Below, piece by piece: positions 1-5,099 of a stretch of 5,099 bases of DNA. The translations under genes were made by a program, and so were the position numbers. Origin of the DNA: CAWDPQ01 sp049642465 (GTDB lineage Bacteria; Acidobacteriota; Vicinamibacteria; Vicinamibacterales; 2-12-FULL-66-21); NCBI GenBank assembly GCA_049642465.1, contig JBAROV010000105.1, forward strand, positions 1-5,099, given 5' to 3'. The notes beneath the pieces are model-generated. The model saw only the letters and a list, made by a program, of their open reading frames with translations, ran no database searches and was not told the DNA's origin. The stretch's first letter is position 1. Every line of letters begins with the position of its first letter.

Positions 1-296
1 TACATGCCTGGTGCCAACGCCAACCCGTCGGGCGGAAAAAACCAGATGTTCCAGAGCGTCGAAAAGTTGCTCGTTCTGATCGCAATGACAATCTCGCCGG
101 TGGTGCGGTTCATCCCGCTCTCGAACACCAGATCGCCAGGCAGAAAAATGCTTTCTTGCCCCTGCCCGATAAAGTCGCCCGGTTGACTATCTAAGTAAAG
201 AGCGGTCGTCTGGGCAGCGGCATGCGCGAGCGGCGCGAGCAGCGCTCCGCCAAACAGGACCGTGAAGCCGAGAAGGCGCCGGAAGACAGAGATTAT
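1..296 (-). CDS. Secreted protein of unknown function, 3' end cut by window edge, apparent ATA start
   Basis: I do not recognise a named family. The reading frame is open from an in-frame TGA about 33 bases upstream of position 296 to the left edge, giving 98 full codons. Residues 1-28 form a textbook signal peptide: Arg6-Arg7, a hydrophobic core at about 8-23, then His-Ala-Ala-Ala before Gln29. The mature part begins with a Tyr-Leu-Asp-Ser-Gln-Pro-Gly-Asp stretch (34-41) followed by Gly-Gln-Gly-Gln (44-47), and later has a Trp82/Trp85 aromatic patch and Ala-Pro-Gly at 95-97. From memory this resembles a beta-rich secreted domain found without function in several soil bacteria; I could not check this. 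The start is odd: the codon 8 nt after a good AGGAG is ATA (296-294). The first canonical start in frame is GTG at residue 57, which would remove the signal peptide. The gene lies 60 bp downstream of gmd on the same strand and may be co-transcribed. It could be a real rare start, a sequence error or a disabled gene. Confidence 0.6.
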   Translation of the reverse strand, partial: MISVFRRLLGFTVLFGGALLAPLAHAAAQTTALYLDSQPGDFIGQGQESIFLPGDLVFESGMNRTTGEIVIAIRTSNFSTLWNIWFFPPDGLALAPGM

Positions 297-304
297 GGGC
301 GCGG

Positions 305-309
305 CTCCT
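305..309 (-). promoter_or_regulatory. Shine-Dalgarno AGGAG that decides the ATA start
   Basis: AGGAG on the minus strand lies 8 nt upstream of the ATA at 296-294, an ideal spacing. It supports initiation there despite the non-standard codon. It also lies inside a small potential hairpin, GGCTC-ATCAG-GAGCC (303-317), which could partly hide it. Confidence 0.45.
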
Positions 310-356
310 GATGAGCCCGGGAGGATAGCTCAACCGTTTCGGCCGCGCAAGCGGGG

Positions 357-1349
357 CTATTTGACCTGAGTCTGACGTGTCCCCGGTGCACGCGACAGGC
401 GCTCGACGTCCGCATCGACCATCATCTCGACGAGCCCACGAAAATCGACCTTCGGCTGCCAACCGAGCGATGACCGTGCCTTGGAAGAGTCGCCGATGAG
501 CTGATCCACTTCAGCCGGCCGCAACAGTGCCGGATCCAGCCGCACATACTTCTGCCAGTCGAGCGCGACGTGCGCAAACGCGAGCTCCACGAGATCTCGA
601 ACCGAGTGGCTGATGCCGGTCGCGATCACGTAGTCGTCGGCGCGATCCTGCTGCAGCATCAGCCACATCGCACGAACATAATCGCCGGCGAATCCCCAAT
701 CCCGCTGCGCGTCCAGATTGCCGAGCGACAGATGATCCGTCAGTCCAAGCTTGATCCGGGCAACGGCGTCCGTCACTTTCCGCGTCACGAACTCCAGCCC
801 CCGACGCGGCGATTCGTGATTGAACAGAATCCCGGACACCGCGAAGAGATCGTAGCTCTCACGATAATTGACCGTGATGTAGTGGGCAAAGACCTTCGAC
901 ACGCCGTAGGGGCTGCGCGGATAGAACGGCGTCAGTTCGGTTTGCGGCACCTCACGCACTTTGCCGAACATCTCGCTCGATGAGGCCTGATAGATTCGGA
1001 TGCGCCGGTTCACATGCCGGATCGCCTCCAGCACGCGCGTGACCCCCTGCGCGTTGAACTCGCCGGTGAGCATCGGCTGATCCCACGACGCGGGCACGAA
1101 CGACATCGCCGCCAGGTTATAGACCTCATCCGGCTTCGCCTCGTCCAGCACACGAATCAGCGACAACTGATCGAGCAGATCGGCGGGCCGAAGGTCCACG
1201 CGATCCAGCAGGTGCTCGATGCGCCACAGGTTCGGCGCACTGGCGCGGCGAACGACGCCGGTGACGTGGTATCCCTTCTCCAGGAGGAGCTCGGCGAGAT
1301 AGGACCCGTCCTGCCCGGTAATCCCTGTAATGAGTGCGCGTTTCGTCAT
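357..1349 (-). CDS. gmd: GDP-mannose 4,6-dehydratase
   Basis: The enzyme converts GDP-D-mannose to GDP-4-keto-6-deoxy-D-mannose in the cytoplasm, using tightly bound NADP(H). The product is the branch point to GDP-fucose, GDP-rhamnose and GDP-perosamine for surface glycans. The 330-residue protein is an extended short-chain dehydrogenase. The N-terminal nucleotide-binding motif is Gly9-x-x-Gly12-x-x-Gly15 in a Thr-Gly-Gln-Asp-Gly context. The catalytic set is Ser124, Glu126, Tyr148 and Lys152 (Tyr-x-x-x-Lys). The family signature Asn-His-Glu-Ser-Pro-Arg-Arg-Gly occupies 177-184, followed by Glu-Phe-Val-Thr-Arg-Lys. The length fits the shorter members of the family and looks complete. The ATG at 1349 gives the start expected from homologues; the leader has only a weak GGAA. 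The E. coli enzyme has Thr where this one has Ser124, a conservative change. No second-step gene (fcl, rmd or per type) is visible in the window. The secreted-protein gene follows 60 bp downstream on the same strand. Confidence 0.96.
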   Translation of the reverse strand: MTKRALITGITGQDGSYLAELLLEKGYHVTGVVRRASAPNLWRIEHLLDRVDLRPADLLDQLSLIRVLDEAKPDEVYNLAAMSFVPASWDQPMLTGEFNAQGVTRVLEAIRHVNRRIRIYQASSSEMFGKVREVPQTELTPFYPRSPYGVSKVFAHYITVNYRESYDLFAVSGILFNHESPRRGLEFVTRKVTDAVARIKLGLTDHLSLGNLDAQRDWGFAGDYVRAMWLMLQQDRADDYVIATGISHSVRDLVELAFAHVALDWQKYVRLDPALLRPAEVDQLIGDSSKARSSLGWQPKVDFRGLVEMMVDADVERLSRAPGTRQTQVK

Positions 1350-1409
1350 TGGAGTTCCATAACGTTACAACCCGGGACCGCCGGCTGCAACACCGGACTG
1401 GCGTGGCGG

Positions 1410-1423
1410 CCGCGCCGGCGCGG
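1410..1423. repeat. Perfect 14-bp palindrome in the divergent intergenic region
   Basis: CCGCGCCGGCGCGG is its own reverse complement. It lies between the divergent gmd and repeat-protein genes, about 50 bp upstream of the rightward -35 box and about 60 bp upstream of the gmd start. It could be a regulator site or simply a product of high GC content. There is no T-tract, so it is not an intrinsic terminator. Confidence 0.4.
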
Positions 1424-1472
1424 TGTGGTCTGACAGTTTCGTGATTGGCGCAACTCTCACGCGCTGAATGTC

Positions 1473-1502
1473 TTGACCGCTGACGGACCTCACCCGTAAA
1501 AT
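1473..1502 (+). promoter_or_regulatory. Sigma70-type promoter for the rightward operon
   Basis: A -35 box TTGACC (1473-1478, five of six consensus bases) is followed after 18 bp by a -10 box TAAAAT (1497-1502, five of six). This predicts transcription starting near 1508-1510, which leaves roughly a 58-nt leader before the ATG at 1567. The TAAAAT stands out against the GC-rich background. It also rules out the upstream ATG at 1501, which lies within the -10 box. Confidence 0.6.
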
Positions 1503-1566
1503 GACGAACACTTCCGCGGGTTCGAGTCTTCTGCCTGCCGCCCTGCGACGGCATTTTCGCTGCGTC

Positions 1567-2715
1567 ATGATGAATCGTATGGGTGCGGCGCTTTACATAG
1601 CGCTCGTTCTGGGAATCGTTCAAGTCGCCGCGCAAGCGCCGACTACGCCGCCCACGCTGGCGATGGTGCGGGAGCGCGTCGAGGCGGGTGCGTTCGACGA
1701 AGCCTGGGCGTTGGTGCAAAAAGTCAGCGAATCTCCAGAGGTGTTGCGCGAAGGGATCACGGTCGCGCTCGCCCGCCGCGACGCACCGCATGCCGTTGAG
1801 TGGTACGAACGATTGACCCGGCGTCAGCCTGCAGGCGACCGCGAATTGCTGTCCCGCATCGGTGCGCTCAGAGCCCAGCAACTTCTGGACGACCCCGACC
1901 CGCGGGTCGTCGTCGAAGCCTGCCGCGCGGAGAAACCGACCAGCAACGCCCCATGCATCCTTGCCGTGCGGCGGGTTGCCGATGACACGAACGCGGCCAT
2001 GGGCGCACGACTGGCAGCCGCGGGAGTGCTCCTCGACGCAAGACAACCGGGCGCCGAGGACATGTTCCAGCGATTCCTCGACATGGCCCTGACCAATGAA
2101 CCGGCGATCGTCGCTGATGCCATCGCCCATCGCCCGGTGTTGCGTTCTCTGCAACCTTTGATATCGCTCGCGGAAAATGGCAACGAAGACGCCAGATACA
2201 TCGCGACGCTTGCATTGGTTCGGCGGCGCGCGAAGGAGACCGCTCCCCTCCTGAGGGCAGTGGCCGCCGACACCCAGGCGCACGCCGCACGTTTGATCGC
2301 CTACATCGGCCTTGCTGCGATTGGTGACCGCGACGCCCTGAAAGTCGTGAACGAGACGCTGCCTCTGATGAGGGGGCGGGATCTGCTCGAAGCGGGCAGA
2401 GCCTTGATGGATCTCAAAGACGCGCGAGGCGCACAGATTCTTCGGTCCATGGTTGGCGAGGGGGAACACGATTTAGTGCGCCTCGAGGCCGCGGAGGCCG
2501 TCAATGCATTCGATCCGGCGCTGGCAGCGGCCGCCACTCGCGCGCTCTCAACCAGCAGCAATCCCTGGGTGAGAGCCCGTGCACTCGAAGCTGCCACTCG
2601 TCTTCGAATCTCGCCGACACCGGCCATTCGAATGGCGATGCTCGATGCCAACAGCTGGGTCGCGGTCCGCGCGGTTCAGGCGGTGACAGCGGACCAGGCT
2701 CCGGTTTCGCGATGA
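1567..2715 (+). CDS. Probable periplasmic TPR/HEAT-like repeat protein
   Basis: This is a 382-residue protein of unknown specific function. Residues 1-24 look like a signal peptide: Met-Met-Asn-Arg, a hydrophobic core at about 7-18, and Val-Ala-Ala-Gln-Ala near the cleavage site. Residues 31-52 include a TPR-like helix (Gly-Ala-Phe-Asp-Glu-Ala-Trp). From about 206 to 373 there are helical units of about 30-32 residues, with similar segments near 206-217, 239-249, 271-280, 301-312, 332-343 and 362-373. The last three share the pattern (Asn/Asp)-x-(Trp/Leu)-Val followed by Arg-, Ala- and Glu-rich helix. This is the pattern of HEAT-like alpha-solenoids, which usually act as protein-binding scaffolds. 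The frame is open back to 1501, but the signal peptide and the promoter both favour starting at 1567 (or the adjacent ATG at 1570). No clear Shine-Dalgarno sequence is seen. The stop overlaps the next start as ATGA, suggesting translational coupling to the membrane protein. The exact partner is not inferable. Confidence 0.8.
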   Translation: MMNRMGAALYIALVLGIVQVAAQAPTTPPTLAMVRERVEAGAFDEAWALVQKVSESPEVLREGITVALARRDAPHAVEWYERLTRRQPAGDRELLSRIGALRAQQLLDDPDPRVVVEACRAEKPTSNAPCILAVRRVADDTNAAMGARLAAAGVLLDARQPGAEDMFQRFLDMALTNEPAIVADAIAHRPVLRSLQPLISLAENGNEDARYIATLALVRRRAKETAPLLRAVAADTQAHAARLIAYIGLAAIGDRDALKVVNETLPLMRGRDLLEAGRALMDLKDARGAQILRSMVGEGEHDLVRLEAAEAVNAFDPALAAAATRALSTSSNPWVRARALEAATRLRISPTPAIRMAMLDANSWVAVRAVQAVTADQAPVSR

Positions 2716-3683
2716 AGAGACCGCCAGCGCACATCGTTGTCTTGCTGGCGCTCATGACCCTCGCTTCTGGATTCGTGGATCTTCGCATCCGTCAATATCC
2801 CGAGCGGCCATATACCGAATTCATTCCGCGAGTGGTTGATGGGACGGCTGATGCGCCCGAACGATATCGCGTGCTGATCCCGTTCACGACGCAGGCCATC
2901 GTCTCGTCGACGGGCGTGGCCATCTCGACGGTTTGGCACGTCACCCGACTTGCCTGGTTCTTCACGGCGTACCTCATTTTTTACAACTACCTGCGTCGAT
3001 GGTTCGGAGCGACGCACAGCATGCTCGGCACGGCGCTCGTGGCGGCGACTGTGCCGCTGACGTACACCAATTCGTGGGCGCACCCCGATCACATTCCTGA
3101 GCTGGCGCTCTTCACCGCCGGCTGCGCGGCGATCGCGGCGAATCGCGTCCCGGCACTTGCCGCGATTCTCGCGGTTGCCACGCTCAATCGGGAAACGGCG
3201 GTGTTTCTCGTCCCGCTCTACCTCCTGGCCGGGCAGGACGTGCGACGCCGTCTCGGCGTGGCCCTCATGCTGGCGGTCGAATGGGCGGCCATCTATGTCG
3301 GACTGCGAGTCTGGCGCGGGTTCGCGCACTACGAGTACGGACAGTTCGGGCGGAACCTGCAGTTTCTCAAGTTATTGCCGGCGCCCTACGATCCGTACGC
3401 GCGTGCCTACGCCTACTTCGCGTTGGTGCTCTTCGGGAGTTTTCTCTATCTCGCGGTGAGCCACTCCCCGGGGCGCCCGATTTTCATGACCCGGGCACTC
3501 TGGGTCGTCCCGATGTTTGGCGCCGTCGCCTTCACCATCTCGAGCATCGTCGAGGCCCGGGTGTTTACCCCGCTATATGCGCTTGTTCTCCCGTCTGTAA
3601 TCTTTGGTTGGCAGAGTGCCGATACAACGATAACTGTGAAACCGGCGATTGATCCTTATGAACACAAGAGCCCTCAAGCTTAG
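2712..3683 (+). CDS. Polytopic membrane protein, possible GT-C-type glycosyltransferase
   Basis: The 323-residue protein is hydrophobic and membrane-embedded. Likely membrane segments lie near 8-22, 80-94, 103-119, 128-143, 147-172, 181-198, 233-249, 262-280 and 285-300. Charged motifs sit between them: Arg53-Val-Leu-Ile-Pro57 in the first long external-looking loop, His124-Pro-Asp126 with Glu130 nearby, Asn159-Arg160-Glu161-Thr162, and Glu281-Ala-Arg283 before the last segment. I recall the Asn-Arg-Glu-Thr motif and a Glu-x-Arg near the last helix from uncharacterised bacterial membrane proteins resembling lipid-linked-sugar (GT-C) transferases. No known catalytic motif is certain, so the function is an inference. 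The start overlaps the preceding stop as ATGA and has no strong Shine-Dalgarno sequence of its own. The 3' end overlaps the next gene by 26 bp. Alternatively it could be a transporter or polymerase-like protein. Confidence 0.82.
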   Translation: MKRPPAHIVVLLALMTLASGFVDLRIRQYPERPYTEFIPRVVDGTADAPERYRVLIPFTTQAIVSSTGVAISTVWHVTRLAWFFTAYLIFYNYLRRWFGATHSMLGTALVAATVPLTYTNSWAHPDHIPELALFTAGCAAIAANRVPALAAILAVATLNRETAVFLVPLYLLAGQDVRRRLGVALMLAVEWAAIYVGLRVWRGFAHYEYGQFGRNLQFLKLLPAPYDPYARAYAYFALVLFGSFLYLAVSHSPGRPIFMTRALWVVPMFGAVAFTISSIVEARVFTPLYALVLPSVIFGWQSADTTITVKPAIDPYEHKSPQA

Positions 3684-5099
3684 CGTCCTGCTCCTCGCGT
3701 CGGCCGCCATGCCCGCGGCCGCGCAAAGCATCCCCGCACTGGCCGCACGCGCGGCCACCTCGTTCAGCGCGAATGGAGGCGTGAACGACCTCGCCTTCAA
3801 CGACAAGGCCAACGTCTATCTACACGTCTGGGGTCACCCCGCCGTGTGGGGGGCGTTTGTCAACGCGGACGGCGCGTTGCTCGGCGCACCTTTCCTCATC
3901 GCGGCGCAGAGTCAAAGCGATTCGTTACCGCGGGTCGCCTACAGCCAGGGAAGTGCGGACGATGTGTTCTGGGTGACGTTCACCAGCGAATTTGCCGGGC
4001 GATATGTCTACTCGCGGCTTGTACGGTACGTGCCCTCTGCACCCGGATTCCACGTGATGGGCCCGGTCCAACCAGTGTCGACCGCCGCCGGCGGTCCTCT
4101 GCAGAGTACGGGCGGCATTGCCTTCGACCCCGCGAGGCGTCAGTTTTTCGCGACGTGGGAGGGACTCCCGGGCGGGAACTGGGATGCGTTCGGTCAGGTC
4201 TGGCAACTCTCGGGTTCAACGGACGCTCCCGCGATTGCACCGGCAAGCGTGGTAATGAACATTTCCGCCTCTCCAAATGCTCAAGGGATGCCGAATGTGG
4301 CATTCGACTGGCAGCACAATCGGTATCTCGTGGTGTACGCCGGCGAGACTCCGCAGAGCGATCTCGTCAATGCCTCCTGGGCGAAAACCGTCACCTTCGA
4401 CGGCGCGATGAACCCTACGCTTTCCGAAATGATCAACCTGGCGACTGGCCTCGGTCGACCCATCGAGCAGAACGTTCTCTACGCGCCGGAGGTGGACGGC
4501 TTTCTGACCTTCTGGACGGACATGACATCGGTGCGCGACGTCACGGGGAAGATGGTAAATCACAGTGGGCTCGGCGGCGGGGTGTTCCCCATCATGGCGA
4601 CGGCGTCGAACGAGGGTGCGGCCGATGCTGCCTACAATCCCGGTACACGTTCGATTCTGATGGCGGCCATGCGCGACCAGACCAAGTACGCACAGGGAGT
4701 CGTGCTCACGGGCGCTGGAAGCATCATCGAGTACTTCCAAGCCACTAGCGTGCTTCCCGGCGGCGCCCTGGAGACACTGTACCCGCAGGTTGTCTCAGCG
4801 CCGGGGAACCGCTTTGGCGTGAGCTACATGAACACGTTCCAGTTTGGCTACGTGGACATTCTTCAGGGAGGAGCGGGGGTCGGCGGAGGGCCGACGCCTC
4901 CACCGCCCACGCCGTCGTGCGCGGTCGAACCGATGCCCGGCACGACGAGCGTCAGCCTGACCGGCGCAGCGCAGTCACGGACTATCAGTGTCACCGCTTC
5001 GACAGCTGATTGCGCCTGGACGGCCACGAGTTCGGCGAGCTGGCTCACGATTACTGCCGGCGCGAGCGGCGCGGGACCAGGCACAACCACCTATGCCGT
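3658..5099 (+). CDS. Secreted beta-propeller-like protein with BACON-type domain, 3' end beyond window
   Basis: The frame is open for 480 codons from the ATG at 3658 to the right edge with no stop, so the protein is incomplete. Residues 1-22 are a signal peptide (Arg4, Lys7, Leu-rich core, Ala-Ala-Ala before Gln23). Residues about 44-400 contain seven spaced units with a common core (hydrophobic-Ala-aromatic, a polar turn, then a hydrophobic strand often ending in Trp or Tyr). They start near 44, 92, 153, 213, 272, 323 and 377, which suggests a seven-bladed beta-propeller. A Gly-rich and Thr/Pro-rich linker (404-420) leads to a BACON-like domain from Cys421, with Cys452-Ala-Trp454 and Ser461-Trp-Leu-Thr-Ile465. 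The only two cysteines visible, 421 and 452, are both in this domain and could pair. BACON domains are commonly attached to extracellular, often carbohydrate-related, proteins. The start overlaps the upstream gene by 26 bp; the later ATG at residue 18 would destroy the signal peptide. More domains probably follow. The ligand or substrate is unknown. Confidence 0.85.
   Translation, partial: MNTRALKLSVLLLASAAMPAAAQSIPALAARAATSFSANGGVNDLAFNDKANVYLHVWGHPAVWGAFVNADGALLGAPFLIAAQSQSDSLPRVAYSQGSADDVFWVTFTSEFAGRYVYSRLVRYVPSAPGFHVMGPVQPVSTAAGGPLQSTGGIAFDPARRQFFATWEGLPGGNWDAFGQVWQLSGSTDAPAIAPASVVMNISASPNAQGMPNVAFDWQHNRYLVVYAGETPQSDLVNASWAKTVTFDGAMNPTLSEMINLATGLGRPIEQNVLYAPEVDGFLTFWTDMTSVRDVTGKMVNHSGLGGGVFPIMATASNEGAADAAYNPGTRSILMAAMRDQTKYAQGVVLTGAGSIIEYFQATSVLPGGALETLYPQVVSAPGNRFGVSYMNTFQFGYVDILQGGAGVGGGPTPPPPTPSCAVEPMPGTTSVSLTGAAQSRTISVTASTADCAWTATSSASWLTITAGASGAGPGTTTYA

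Noticed and set aside
4..186. Plus-strand 60-codon open frame at the left edge
   Set aside because: It is antisense to the secreted-protein frame, which has a signal peptide and a ribosome binding site.
297..356. Possible terminator between gmd and the downstream gene
   Set aside because: Only short stems (for example CCGC-TTGC-GCGG) are present, with no following T-tract, so read-through is more likely.
1362..1390. Possible minus-strand promoter for gmd (TTGCAG, 17 bp, TAACGT)
   Set aside because: Each box matches only three of six consensus bases, which is too weak to annotate.
570..1433. Two plus-strand open frames (570-983 and 1014-1433) opposite gmd
   Set aside because: They are antisense to a clear gmd coding sequence, have no recognisable domains, and are explained by codon bias on the other strand.
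1896..1909. 14-bp palindrome CGACCCGCGGGTCG
   Set aside because: It lies within the coding sequence of the repeat protein at an Asp-Pro-Arg-Val run; palindromes of this composition are expected in GC-rich codons.
1126..2469. Long minus-strand open frame (447 codons) spanning the divergent intergenic region
   Set aside because: It lies antisense to the repeat-protein gene and overlaps the 5' half of gmd in another frame. The product is Arg/His/Gly-rich with no domain or signal. It is a GC-rich shadow frame.
3846..4748. Plus-strand open frame of 300 codons
   Set aside because: It is an out-of-frame shadow of the secreted propeller gene, with Arg-rich low-complexity translation. The frame from 3658 has a signal peptide, repeats and a BACON domain.

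Overview
The window is GC-rich, densely coding bacterial DNA. The best hint to its source is the last gene. It carries a BACON-type domain whose wording (Cys-Ala-Trp, then Ser-Trp-Leu-Thr-Ile, then a Gly/Ser-rich turn) is what I associate with secreted proteins of Acidobacteriota and similar soil bacteria. The phylum is therefore an inference, not a demonstrated assignment.

The layout is two divergent blocks. The left block is on the minus strand: gmd (GDP-mannose 4,6-dehydratase, 357-1349), followed after 60 bp by a secreted protein of unknown function (296-1) that runs off the left edge. That protein has a clear signal peptide and a well-placed Shine-Dalgarno sequence, but its start position reads ATA rather than ATG, GTG or TTG. 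Between the two blocks lies a 217-bp intergenic region. It holds a convincing sigma70-type promoter facing right (TTGACC, 18 bp, TAAAAT) and a perfect 14-bp palindrome.

The right block is on the plus strand: three tightly overlapping genes that look like one transcription unit. They are a probable periplasmic protein with TPR/HEAT-like helical repeats (1567-2715), a polytopic membrane protein with some features of GT-C-type glycosyltransferases (2712-3683, ATGA overlap), and a large secreted protein (3658 to beyond 5099, 26-bp overlap). The last gene is open to the right edge. It encodes a signal peptide, about seven beta-propeller-like repeats, a Gly/Pro/Thr linker and the start of a BACON domain.

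Taken together, gmd supplies GDP-4-keto-6-deoxymannose for deoxysugar-containing surface polysaccharide. The right-hand operon encodes envelope proteins, one possibly a glycosyltransferase and one probably binding a ligand or carbohydrate outside the cell. A link between the two blocks is plausible from proximity only. No RNA genes, CRISPR arrays, insertion sequences or convincing intrinsic terminators were seen. The operon of repeat protein, membrane protein and propeller-BACON protein is the part I cannot match to a described system.
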